Origin: UBA3839 sp963627995
GTDB taxonomy: Bacteria; Bacteroidota; Bacteroidia; Bacteroidales; Bacteroidaceae
Length of the DNA: 64,000 nt
Assembly (NCBI GenBank): GCA_963627995.1
Contig: CAVGCV010000003.1
Coordinates: 124,001-188,000 of the forward strand
Direction of reading: 5' to 3'
The notes below the pieces were generated by a model. The model saw only the letters and a list, made by a program, of their open reading frames with translations. It was not told the DNA's origin and did not search any database. Made by a program: the position numbers and the translations under genes. Below are positions 51,444 to 59,763 of the stretch, in pieces (the first letter of the stretch is position 1; every line of letters starts with the position of its first letter).

Positions 51444-52421
51444 ATGTCAAAGGTAAAGTGCATCGGAATACTCACGTCGGGCGGCGACTCCCCTGGCATG
51501 AACGCCTCCATACGCGCTGTCACACGTACAGCCCTTTGCAAAGGGTTCAAGGTAAAAGGTATCTATCGCGGCTACGACGGACTCATCAATGGTGAAATCA
51601 AAGAGTTCACGACAGAAAGTGTCAGCAACATCGTCGCACGTGGCGGTACGATTCTGAAAAGCGCGCGTTCCAAGGCCTTCACAACGCCCGAGGGCCGTCG
51701 TCAGGCTTTTGAAACCATGCAAACGGAGGGCATTGATGCTTTGGTCGTAATCGGAGGCAATGGCTCGCTCACAGGGGCGCGCATCTTCGCCCAGGAACAC
51801 AACGTGCTGTGCATAGGACTTCCTGGCACCATCGACAACGATCTTTACGGCACAGACCTCACGATAGGTTACGACACCACGCTCAACACCATCGTCGAGT
51901 GCGTCGATAAAATTCGCGATACCGCAAATTCCCACGAACGCATCTTCTTCGTAGAGGTCATGGGGCGCGACGCCGGCTTCCTCGCGCAGAACAGCGCCAT
52001 TGCCAGCGGGGCGGAGGCTGCGATTATCCCGGAGGACAATACCGACGCCGATCAGCTGGAACATTTTATCGGACGAGGCATTCGGAAGAGTAAAAATTCA
52101 AGCATTGTCATCGTCAGCGAAAGCCCCAAGTGCGGCGCCATGTTCTACGCCGACCGTGTGAAAAAGGAATATCCGCAGTACGATGTCCGCGTTTCCATAC
52201 TTGGCCATTTGCAGCGGGGCGGTTCCCCGTCCGCACGCGACCGCATTCTCGCCACACGCCTCGGGGCGGGAGCCATCGATGCCATTCTCGACGGGCAGCG
52301 AAACGTGATGATTGGCGTGCGCAACGATGAAGTCGTCTATGTGCCATTCATCGATGCCATCCGCAGCGACAAGCCGTTGAACTTGAACCTGGTGAAAGTC
52401 CTCGACGAACTGTCCATATAA
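51444..52421 (+). CDS. pfkA: 6-phosphofructokinase
   Basis: A 325-residue glycolytic kinase making fructose-1,6-bisphosphate. The ATP motif TSGGDSPGMN (11-20) and the catalytic motif PGTIDND (127-133) are standard. The metal/nucleotide motif, usually GGDGS, reads GGNGSLTGA here, with Asn106 in place of the Mg-binding Asp. The residue after it is Gly, which favours ATP rather than pyrophosphate. The C-terminal effector region (ILGHLQRGGSPSARDRILA) is conserved. The window also carries the opposing enzyme fbp. Confidence 0.94.
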   Translation: MSKVKCIGILTSGGDSPGMNASIRAVTRTALCKGFKVKGIYRGYDGLINGEIKEFTTESVSNIVARGGTILKSARSKAFTTPEGRRQAFETMQTEGIDALVVIGGNGSLTGARIFAQEHNVLCIGLPGTIDNDLYGTDLTIGYDTTLNTIVECVDKIRDTANSHERIFFVEVMGRDAGFLAQNSAIASGAEAAIIPEDNTDADQLEHFIGRGIRKSKNSSIVIVSESPKCGAMFYADRVKKEYPQYDVRVSILGHLQRGGSPSARDRILATRLGAGAIDAILDGQRNVMIGVRNDEVVYVPFIDAIRSDKPLNLNLVKVLDELSI

Positions 52422-52452
52422 TCCGTCGGCACAAACAGCTTCCATCCGCCAC

Positions 52453-53382
52453 ATGACCGATTCCAACCGTTGGGGCATCATCAACAGTTCCCACTCGCAC
52501 AGCGTTCAGAAACGATGGGCTCAGATGCGCGAGTATATTGAGTCAAAGGGCGTTTCCTACGATTTCGTGCAGTCCGACGAAGACGGATCGGTCGAACGAC
52601 TGGCGCGGATGCTCTGCGCAAATGGCTACCACACCGTCGTTGTCGTTGGAAGCGACGGCTCGCTCAACGACGCCATCAACGGCATCCTTTCAGCGCCGGC
52701 CCTTCCCGCCGGCTTTGCACTGGGCATCATCCCCTGCGGCATAGGCAACGACTTTGCGAACTTTTGGAACATTGAGGCCGACAACTACAAACAGGCCATC
52801 GACAACATTGTCGCACGGCGGGTACGCCGTATCGACGTGGGCGTATGCACCTACACCGACGAACAGATGCAATCCTGCCGACGCTATTTCCTCAACTGCG
52901 TGAACATAGGCTACGGCGCGAGGCTCATCGGACTGTCAAACCGCTGGCAGCGGCTCATGGGGTCGAAGCGGCTGTCGCTCATTCCCGTGTTCATCACGCA
53001 GCTCTTCGAGCGCAAGTCTTTCAACCTTTCGATGAAGACCGATGCCGAACACATATCCCAGGAGGTGATGTCCGTCTGCATCGGCAATGCAACAGGCTAT
53101 GGACAAACGCCCAACTCCGTGCCCTACAACGGGCTGCTCGACATGTCGGTCATCACGCGCCCGCAGTGGTGGCAGCTCTTCGAAGGTTTCTGGCTGCTGG
53201 GAAAGGGGCGGTTTCTCAACTACAAAAACGTACACCCCTATCGCGTTTGCCGCGTGGAGTGTCTTGACCTCGGCAAGGCTTCCGTCAGCCTCGACGGACG
53301 GATGCTTCAAGGAAAAACGTTCGTGCCGATGCGGCTCGAAGTCGAGAAAGACCGCATCGACTTCATCATTAGCTGCGATTAG
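52453..53382 (+). CDS. Diacylglycerol kinase-family lipid kinase (YegS-like)
   Basis: A 309-residue cytoplasmic enzyme. The nucleotide motif VVVGSDGSLNDAINGI and IIPCGIGNDFAN are the two conserved blocks of the DAGK catalytic family. The C-terminal beta domain ends LDGRMLQGKTFVPMRLEV. It phosphorylates a lipid hydroxyl (diacylglycerol, phosphatidylglycerol or a sphingoid base, the last being plausible in Bacteroidales). The substrate is not readable. It follows pfkA after 31 bp and ends at a hairpin terminator. Confidence 0.9.
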   Translation: MTDSNRWGIINSSHSHSVQKRWAQMREYIESKGVSYDFVQSDEDGSVERLARMLCANGYHTVVVVGSDGSLNDAINGILSAPALPAGFALGIIPCGIGNDFANFWNIEADNYKQAIDNIVARRVRRIDVGVCTYTDEQMQSCRRYFLNCVNIGYGARLIGLSNRWQRLMGSKRLSLIPVFITQLFERKSFNLSMKTDAEHISQEVMSVCIGNATGYGQTPNSVPYNGLLDMSVITRPQWWQLFEGFWLLGKGRFLNYKNVHPYRVCRVECLDLGKASVSLDGRMLQGKTFVPMRLEVEKDRIDFIISCD

Positions 53383-53415
53383 AATTTCCGCACAACGCAG
53401 CGTTTGTACCAAGAG

Positions 53416-53452
53416 AGCGCGCCGGCTGCAAATAGCGGTCGGCGCGCTTTTC
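53416..53452 (+). terminator. Terminator after the pfkA-lipid kinase pair
   Basis: Arms AGCGCGCCG (53416-53424) and CGGCGCGCT (53440-53448) pair perfectly, followed by a short T tract of four with the arm's last base. Confidence 0.75.
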
Positions 53453-53501
53453 GGGTTGCGACGCAGCTTCCGAGAGACGCGGTTGCGGCGCGGCGGCCCC
53501 A

Positions 53502-56252
53502 TCAGAACAGATTGGGCTTTCTCCGTCGGGCTTCTTCGAGCGGGAGAGGGGCGGCCGTTTCCTCGCCATGCTCCGTCCGCAGTTCGGCATAGCGGCGGTT
53601 CAAGTCGTCGGCATAGGCTTCGTACTGCTGCGGATTGAGCAGGCGCGCCGCCGCCAGAACGTTCTGCGAGGCGTCTTTCATCCACACGATGGGCGCGGAA
53701 TAAACCGGTGCGATTTTCAACGCCGTGTGCAGTTCACTGGTCGTCGCGCCGCCAATCATCAACGGGATGCGCAGCCCCCTGTCCTGCAAGGCGCGCGCCA
53801 CGTTCACCATTTCTTCGAGCGAGGGCGTAATCAGTCCGCTCAGCCCGATTACATCGACGTGCTCCTCCATGGCCCGGCGAACGATTTCCTCCGCAGGCAC
53901 CATCACGCCGAGGTCCACAATCTCGTAGTTGTTGCACGCCAGCACCACGCTCACAATGTTTTTCCCGATGTCGTGCACGTCGCCCTTGACGGTGGCCAGC
54001 AGCACCTTGCCCGCCTTGGCCGCGTGTCCTGCGCGCGACTGCTCTATGAGCGGATGGAGGATGGAGACGGCTTTCTTCATGGTGCGCGCCGTCTTCACCA
54101 CCTGCGGAAGAAACATCTTGCCGCAGCCAAACAGCTCGCCCACCTTGTTCATTGCGCTCATCAGCGGCTCTTCGATGATGCGCACGGCATCGCCGTATTT
54201 TTCCACGGCTTCGGCCAAATCGGCCTCCAAGTATTCCGGCACGCCTTTCACAAGGGCGTGCTCCAGCCGTTCCTCCACGCTTCCCCCCCGCCATGCGTCC
54301 GCCGCAACCATGCAGCCTCCACCCCCTACTTTCTCAGCCTTCACACGTTCGGCCACCTCGATGAGGCGCTCCGTTGCGTCGGCGCGGCGGTTGAGCAACA
54401 CGTCGTCTATCGCCGCCACCACATCGGCGGGGATGTCCGCATAGGCCACCTGCGCGGCAGGGTTCACGATTCCGAAGTCCTGGCCGACCCCGACGGTGTG
54501 GTACAGGAACACGGCGTGCATGGCCTCGCGAATGTAGTTGTTCCCTCGGAATGAAAACGAAAGGTTGCTCATCCCGCCGCTCACGTGCGCTCCGGGCAAG
54601 TGGCGCCGAATCCATTCCGTTGCCCGGATGAAGTCGAGGCCATAGTTGCAGTGTTCCTCCATGCCCGTGGCGACGGCCAGCACGTTCGGGTCGAAGATGA
54701 TGTCGTGCGGGTTGAAGCCCGCCACGTCCACCAGCAGCCGGTAGGCGCGCCGGCAAATCGCCACCTTCCGCTCGTAGGTCGTTGCCTGTCCTTCTTCGTC
54801 GAAAGCCATGACCACTGTCGCCGCGCCCATGCGCCTGATTTCCCTCGCGTGCGCCAGAAACACGGCCTCTCCCTCTTTCAAGGAGATGGAATTGACGATG
54901 CATTTTCCCTGCACGCACTTCAGTCCCGCGCGGATAACGCCCCAGTCCGACGAGTCGATCATCACCGGAACGCGCGCGATGTCGGGATCCGACATCATCA
55001 GGTTCAGGAAGTTCACCATCTCGGCCTGCGCGTCGAGCAGGCCGTCGTCCATGTTTACATCGAGCACGAGCGCGCCGTCCTCCACCTGCTTGCGCGCGAT
55101 GCCGAGCGCCTCGTCGTAGTTCTTCTCGTTGATGAGTCGGAGAAACTTCCGCGAGCCCGCCACGTTGCAGCGCTCTCCCACATTGACGAACTTCCGCTCG
55201 GGCGTAAGTTCCAGCAGTTCCAAGCCCGACAGCCACAGCGTCTCAGAGCGCGCGGCGGGCTTGTGGAGCGCGTCGGGGGCTGCTTCCGACACGATGTCCC
55301 GGTACCTTGCGATGAAAGCGTCGGTCGTCCCGCAGCATCCGCCGATGATGTTCACGATGCCCTCGTCCACGTATTCCTTCACTTGCGCGGCCATTTCCTC
55401 CGGCGTTTGGTCGTAGCTGCCAAGGGAGTTGGGCAGCCCAGCGTTCGGGTAGGCGCTGATGTAGTAGGGCGCTTTCCCGGCCAGCTCGCGGAGGAACGGC
55501 TTCAGCTGGCGCGCGCCGAACGAGCAGTTCAAGCCCACCGAGAACAGGTCGGCGTGCTGCATGGAGGCAAGGAACGCGTCGAGCGTCTGCCCCGAGAGTG
55601 TGCGCCCGGCCACGTCCGACACCGTCACCGACAGCATCAGCGGCACGCGCCGCCCCGCCTGCTCCATGCTTTCTTCGGCGGCAAACACCGCCGCCTTGGC
55701 GTTCAGCGTGTCGAAAATGGTCTCCACGAGCAGCGCGTCCACTCCGTTGCGCAGCAGTTCCGTCATCTGCTCGGTGTAGGCGGCCGCCAGCTCGTCGAAC
55801 GTCAGGTTTCTCAGCGCGGGGTTGTTCACGTCGGGGCTGATGGAGCAGGTCTTGTTCGTCGGCCCCACCGAGCCGGCCACGAACCGGGGCTTTCCGGGCG
55901 TGCGCCGCGTGTACTCGTCGGCCAGCTCGCGCGCAATGCGGCAGCCCGCCGCGTTCATCTCGCGGCAGTAGTCCTCCACATGGTAGTCCTCCATCGACAC
56001 GCGCTGCGACGAGAACGTGTTTGTCTCGATGATGTCCGCTCCAGCCTCCAGGTATTTGCGGTGCACGTCGGCCACCACGTCGGGGCGCGTGAGGTTCAGC
56101 AGGTCGTTGTTTCCCTTCATCAGCCCCGGCACTCCGGCGAACCGCTCGCCGCGGAAGTCCTGCTCCGCCAGTCCGTACTGCTGGAGCATCGTGCCCATCG
56201 CGCCGTCGAGGATGAGTATGCGCTGGCGGATTATGTCGTCCAGTGTCTCCAT
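53502..56252 (-). CDS. metH: Cobalamin-dependent methionine synthase lacking the reactivation domain
   Basis: A 916-residue enzyme that moves a methyl group from methyl-THF through cobalamin to homocysteine. The Hcy domain comes first, with zinc cysteines in IIGGCCGTT. The pterin domain follows (FVNVGERCNVAGSRKF, VLDVNMDDGLLD). Then come the cap and B12-binding domains, with the cobalamin His in KGDVHDIGKNIVSVV. The chain stops just after the linker (LEEARRRKPNLF), where E. coli MetH (about 1227 residues) continues into the AdoMet-dependent reactivation domain. A separate activation protein must exist elsewhere or be dispensable. It ends the minus-strand run fbp-DMP19-smpB-metH. Confidence 0.95.
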   Translation of the reverse strand: METLDDIIRQRILILDGAMGTMLQQYGLAEQDFRGERFAGVPGLMKGNNDLLNLTRPDVVADVHRKYLEAGADIIETNTFSSQRVSMEDYHVEDYCREMNAAGCRIARELADEYTRRTPGKPRFVAGSVGPTNKTCSISPDVNNPALRNLTFDELAAAYTEQMTELLRNGVDALLVETIFDTLNAKAAVFAAEESMEQAGRRVPLMLSVTVSDVAGRTLSGQTLDAFLASMQHADLFSVGLNCSFGARQLKPFLRELAGKAPYYISAYPNAGLPNSLGSYDQTPEEMAAQVKEYVDEGIVNIIGGCCGTTDAFIARYRDIVSEAAPDALHKPAARSETLWLSGLELLELTPERKFVNVGERCNVAGSRKFLRLINEKNYDEALGIARKQVEDGALVLDVNMDDGLLDAQAEMVNFLNLMMSDPDIARVPVMIDSSDWGVIRAGLKCVQGKCIVNSISLKEGEAVFLAHAREIRRMGAATVVMAFDEEGQATTYERKVAICRRAYRLLVDVAGFNPHDIIFDPNVLAVATGMEEHCNYGLDFIRATEWIRRHLPGAHVSGGMSNLSFSFRGNNYIREAMHAVFLYHTVGVGQDFGIVNPAAQVAYADIPADVVAAIDDVLLNRRADATERLIEVAERVKAEKVGGGGCMVAADAWRGGSVEERLEHALVKGVPEYLEADLAEAVEKYGDAVRIIEEPLMSAMNKVGELFGCGKMFLPQVVKTARTMKKAVSILHPLIEQSRAGHAAKAGKVLLATVKGDVHDIGKNIVSVVLACNNYEIVDLGVMVPAEEIVRRAMEEHVDVIGLSGLITPSLEEMVNVARALQDRGLRIPLMIGGATTSELHTALKIAPVYSAPIVWMKDASQNVLAAARLLNPQQYEAYADDLNRRYAELRTEHGEETAAPLPLEEARRRKPNLF

Positions 56253-56263
56253 CGTCCCGCCGC

Positions 56264-56731
56264 TTAGCGCTTCATCGCGCGGTCCATCTCGCGGCGGTCC
56301 TCGCGCTCGCGCAGCGACTGCCGCTTGTCGTATTCCTTCTTGCCCTTCGCCAGCGCGATGGCCAGTTTGGCGAGCCCCTTCTCGTTGATGAACAGGCGCA
56401 CGGGCACAATCGTGTACCCCGGCGTCTTCGTCTCGGCCTCAAGGTTGCGGAGTTCCTTCCTGCCGAGCAGGAGCTTGCGCTCCCTGCGCTCCGTATGGTT
56501 GTTGTACGAGCCCTCGGCGTAGGGCGCGACGTACATGTTCTTCACCCACAGCTCGCCGGCCGAGAAATAGCAGTACGTGTCGACGAGGCTCGCGCGCCCG
56601 GCGCGGATGGACTTCACCTCCGTGCCCGTCAGCACGATGCCCGCCGTGTAGGTGTCCACGAACGTATAGTCGAACGAGGCGCGGCGGTTCTTGATGTTCA
56701 CCGCGTCGTGCCTCCCGTTTTTCTTTGCCAT
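56264..56731 (-). CDS. smpB: tmRNA-binding protein SmpB
   Basis: A 155-residue OB-fold protein that delivers tmRNA to stalled ribosomes. NRRASFDYTFVDTYTAGIVL, GTEVKSIRAGRASLVDTY and the basic C-terminal tail (KKEYDKRQSLREREDRREMDR) are typical. I use the start at 56731 (MAKKNGRHDAV); the longer frame begins inside the upstream gene. It lies 11 bp before metH and 25 bp after the DMP19 gene. Confidence 0.96.
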   Translation of the reverse strand: MAKKNGRHDAVNIKNRRASFDYTFVDTYTAGIVLTGTEVKSIRAGRASLVDTYCYFSAGELWVKNMYVAPYAEGSYNNHTERRERKLLLGRKELRNLEAETKTPGYTIVPVRLFINEKGLAKLAIALAKGKKEYDKRQSLREREDRREMDRAMKR

Positions 56732-56756
56732 GTGTCGTCTTTGTGTTGCGCGCGCG

Positions 56757-57266
56757 TCACTCGAGGAAGCAGTCCTCGTTCTCGCGCACATAGGTGGCGA
56801 TGCCCGGCGTCACCGCCTCCTGGTAGGTGTCGAGGAACTCGTCGCCGTATTCGTTCATCTTCTCCTGCTGCTCGTAGAGCGCCATGAAGTCGTCCTCGCT
56901 GAGCTCCGCCTCCAGTGCCTCGCGGTTCTTCTTGTACTCGCGGCGCACGTCGTACATGAACTTCCCGAAGTCGGCCATCCCCCAGCGTTTCTTCATCATC
57001 ATGGCGAACGGCCCTTCCAGCACGTAGGGGCCGTACCCGTTCTGTATGAGCTGTATGAACCCGCCGTTCATCACTTCGTCGAGCATGTAGCGGTAGGCCA
57101 GCAGCGTGTGCTGGTTGGCGTTGAGGGCGTCGATGTTGTACTCGTTGATTTCGCCGTCGACGTGCAGCAGGTAGGCGTCGGTAAGACAGCGGATGTAGCT
57201 TTCCGGCCCACTGCTCCAGGCGCCGGTGAGCTCTTCCGGTGTCAGGTGAAACTTGTTGTCTTCCAT
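56757..57266 (-). CDS. DMP19/DUF4375-family protein
   Basis: A 169-residue cytoplasmic, acidic protein. The segment MLDEVMNGGFIQLIQNGYGPYV is the signature of the DMP19 (DUF4375) family; the founding member is described as a DNA-mimic protein in Neisseria. Whether this one mimics DNA is unknown. Its Asp/Glu-rich C-terminus is compatible with that but not diagnostic. It lies 3 bp after fbp, so it is almost certainly in the same transcript. Confidence 0.8.
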   Translation of the reverse strand: MEDNKFHLTPEELTGAWSSGPESYIRCLTDAYLLHVDGEINEYNIDALNANQHTLLAYRYMLDEVMNGGFIQLIQNGYGPYVLEGPFAMMMKKRWGMADFGKFMYDVRREYKKNREALEAELSEDDFMALYEQQEKMNEYGDEFLDTYQEAVTPGIATYVRENEDCFLE

Positions 57267-57269
57267 CTT

Positions 57270-59276
57270 CTATTTCGTTGCTTCTTTGATGAAACCGTTG
57301 CGGTAGGCATAGAGGAGCTTCCTCAGGTTCTCCACTTTCGCCGCCAGCGTGCGCCCCTTGTCGGTGTCCTTCACCCGCATGCGCTTGCTGCTCATCTCCA
57401 CGATTTGCGTCGCGCTCTGGATGTCGTCGCCGTTGGCCACCGCCTCGCGCGCGGAGCGGAAGGGCTGGTGGCGCACGAGGTCGAGCCCGCGGGAGTGGTA
57501 GGTGAGGGTGTAGCCCGCGATGCCCGTCTGCGGCTGGTAGGCCTCGGAGAATCCGCCGTCGATGACGAGCAGCTTGCCGTTCGCCTTCACCGGGGTCTCG
57601 CCGCGCAGCGTGCGCACGGGCACGTGGCCGTTGATGATGTGGCGGTGCTCGCCCCTGACGCCGAAGCTGTCCAGTATCATGTCGGCCGTGGCCTCGCTGT
57701 CGTTGTACTGGTAGTAGTAGCCCTTCTGCTCGGCGTGCGCCTCCGGGTCGGCGATGAAGTAGCGCTCGAACGTCGTCATCCTGTCCTTGTCGAACAGGGG
57801 CGACGACGGGCCGCACCACAGGTACCACATGTAGTCCCTCGCGAACGCGCGCTCCTCGTCGGGCGTGTCGGCGTTGAAGGCCTCGCGCACGAGGTGTCCC
57901 GTCTTTTTCATCAGCTCGATGCCCTTGTAGCGCCGCCCCCGGATGTCCACCTCCTTCAGCGTGCCGTCGGCGTTGAGGGGCACGGAGGCGTGGTACATGA
58001 GGTTGGAGTTGCAGATGGCGTACATGCAGCCGTGCGCCAGGAGGCAGTCCACGTGGCGGCGCAGCTTGTCGCTCGCGAGGAACGAGTGCGCCATCTTCTC
58101 CATCATCAGCTCCTCGTCGGCCGTCAGCGCGTAGGGACTGGCGGGGTCGATGGTGGGGAAGCGCGTGTCGAGCAGCGCGTAGACGCGCCCGCCGATGTCC
58201 ACCGTACCGCCCGCCAGGTCCATGCGGTGGAGCAGCTTGCGGCCGGCCATGCCGAAGTCGGGGCGGCGGTCGATGATGCGCGCCTCCTCCTTGAACTGGA
58301 CGACGGTTATCGCCTTGTGCATCATGGCGGCGAGCCGGCGCGTCTTCTCGTCCATGCTCGCCGTCTTGCCGAGGGTGCGCACGGCGAACCGCTCGCACGG
58401 GTCGTCGCCGTAGGCCTCGAGCGCCAGCGTCGCCAGCGGAAGGAGGTTGATTCCGTAGCCGTCTTCGAGCGTGGCGAGGTTGCCGTACTTCAGCGTGATG
58501 CGCAGGACGTTGCAGATGCAGGCCCGGTTGCCGGCGGCCGCGCCGAACCAGCCCACGTCGTGGTTGCCCCACACGATGTCGAAGTTCTTGTAGGAGCAGA
58601 GCGTGTCCATGATGAGGTGCGCTCCGGGGCCGCGGTCGTAGATGTCGCCGAGCAGGTGAAGGCGGTCGATGGCCAGCCGCTGCACGAGGCGGCTGATTTC
58701 GGCGATGAACGCGCCGGCGCGCTGCGTGCCGATGATGCTGCGGACAATCACGTCGTAGTAGAGCCTCTTCTGCTCGCCGTAGCCGCCGCCCTGCTCGTGG
58801 AGCAGCTCCTCGATGATGTACCCGAACTCGCGCGGCAGCTCCTTGCGGATTTTTGAGCGCGTGTATTTCGACGACACCTCGCGGCACACTTTTATCAGGC
58901 GGTTGAGCGTGGCCTCGTAGAACGCCTCCGTCGCCCCGCCCGCGCTCTGGATGAGCTGCAGCTTCTGCTCGGGGTAGTAAATGAGCGAGCACAGCTCGCG
59001 GCGCTCCGCCTCGGAGAGCGAGTCGCCGAGCACCTCCTCCACCTTGCGGCGCACGTAGCCCGAGGCGTTCCTCAGCACGTGGTTGAAGGCGTCGCTCTCG
59101 CCGTGCGGGTCGCTGATGAAGTGCTCCGTGGGCTTCGGCAGGTTCAGTATGGCCTCGAGGTTGATGATTTCCGTGCTTGCGTCGGCCACGGTCGGATAGC
59201 TCTGGGCGAGCAGCTGCAGGTAGCGCAGGTCGCCCCTGATAGCTTCTTCCGTCAAGCCCTGTTCTTGTTCTTCCAT
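57270..59276 (-). CDS. fbp: Fructose-1,6-bisphosphatase, class III
   Basis: A 668-residue gluconeogenic phosphatase of the Firmicutes/Bacteroidetes class III type, a metallophosphoesterase. Metal-binding blocks are FISDPHGESDAF, LLGDIYDRGPGAHLI and WGNHDVGWFG. The C-terminal part has the GHVPVRTLRGETPVKA region. Length normal. It reverses the pfkA step. The first gene of a four-gene minus-strand run. Confidence 0.95.
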   Translation of the reverse strand: MEEQEQGLTEEAIRGDLRYLQLLAQSYPTVADASTEIINLEAILNLPKPTEHFISDPHGESDAFNHVLRNASGYVRRKVEEVLGDSLSEAERRELCSLIYYPEQKLQLIQSAGGATEAFYEATLNRLIKVCREVSSKYTRSKIRKELPREFGYIIEELLHEQGGGYGEQKRLYYDVIVRSIIGTQRAGAFIAEISRLVQRLAIDRLHLLGDIYDRGPGAHLIMDTLCSYKNFDIVWGNHDVGWFGAAAGNRACICNVLRITLKYGNLATLEDGYGINLLPLATLALEAYGDDPCERFAVRTLGKTASMDEKTRRLAAMMHKAITVVQFKEEARIIDRRPDFGMAGRKLLHRMDLAGGTVDIGGRVYALLDTRFPTIDPASPYALTADEELMMEKMAHSFLASDKLRRHVDCLLAHGCMYAICNSNLMYHASVPLNADGTLKEVDIRGRRYKGIELMKKTGHLVREAFNADTPDEERAFARDYMWYLWCGPSSPLFDKDRMTTFERYFIADPEAHAEQKGYYYQYNDSEATADMILDSFGVRGEHRHIINGHVPVRTLRGETPVKANGKLLVIDGGFSEAYQPQTGIAGYTLTYHSRGLDLVRHQPFRSAREAVANGDDIQSATQIVEMSSKRMRVKDTDKGRTLAAKVENLRKLLYAYRNGFIKEATK

Positions 59277-59447
59277 CGGCAGCGTGGTTTGCCGGGCGGA
59301 TGGCCTCCGCCCTCTGTCCGTGCAAAATTACGCATTTTCGCCGAATGGCAAGGCACGGGCCGGGCATTTTGTCGCGCCCGCGCGCGCCCTGCCGGCTATC
59401 ATTTTGTCAGAAGCCCCGCGCGCCCCCGCGCGGCGGCGAGTCCGGGC

Positions 59448-59602
59448 GAGTGCGCCGCCGCAGGATTTCCGGCGCACCGAAAATAAATTTCCGGCGCACC
59501 GGAAATTTTGCGGGAGCGCGCCGTCGGTGGAGTTCCCGGCGCACTGAAAATATTTTTCCGGCGCGCCCAAAATTTATTTCCGGTGCGCCGGAACGCCGGG
59601 GA
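59448..59602. repeat. 22-bp-period intergenic array C (seven units)
   Basis: Units start at 59448, 59470, 59492, 59514, 59537, 59559 and 59581; all steps are 22 bp except one of 23. The core is CGGCGCACCGG or a variant (GAGTGCGCCG, GAGCGCGCCG, CGGCGCACTG, CGGCGCGCCC, CGGTGCGCCGG), mostly followed by an A/T tract such as AAAATAAATTTC. Confidence 0.9.
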
Positions 59603-59703
59603 CGCTGCGGGCGGGGTGGGGGCGGTGTCGGAGCGCGGGATGATAATTGTTAGCAAATGTGCACATTTGTTGTGAGATTGTTGTCAGAGCAGCGGATTTT
59701 GCA

Positions 59704-59711
59704 TAAATTTG
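59704..59711 (+). promoter_or_regulatory. Promoter -7 box of serC
   Basis: TAAATTTG matches TAnnTTTG. A partial -33 (GTTG at 59680-59683) lies 20 bp upstream. The leader is about 45 nt. Confidence 0.6.
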
Positions 59712-59763
59712 CAACGAAATTAAAGTACAACGGCGCTAAGCCCATTTAATAACAATCGTAAAA

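Larger units (their letters stand above)
59277..59763. other. Divergent intergenic region (487 bp) between fbp and serC
   Basis: It holds the 22-bp array C (59448-59602) and the serC -7 box (59704-59711). An fbp promoter should lie on the other side of the array, but I found no convincing TAnnTTTG for it. No gene is recognised. Confidence 0.7.

Noticed and set aside
56253..56263. Cobalamin riboswitch upstream of metH
   Set aside because: Only 11 bp separate metH from smpB, and the gene lies inside an operon, so there is no room for one.
56698..59367. An 889-codon minus-strand frame overlapping fbp and the DMP19 gene in another frame
   Set aside because: The real fbp and DMP19 frames have clear motifs; this one reads as Arg/Ala/His-rich noise.
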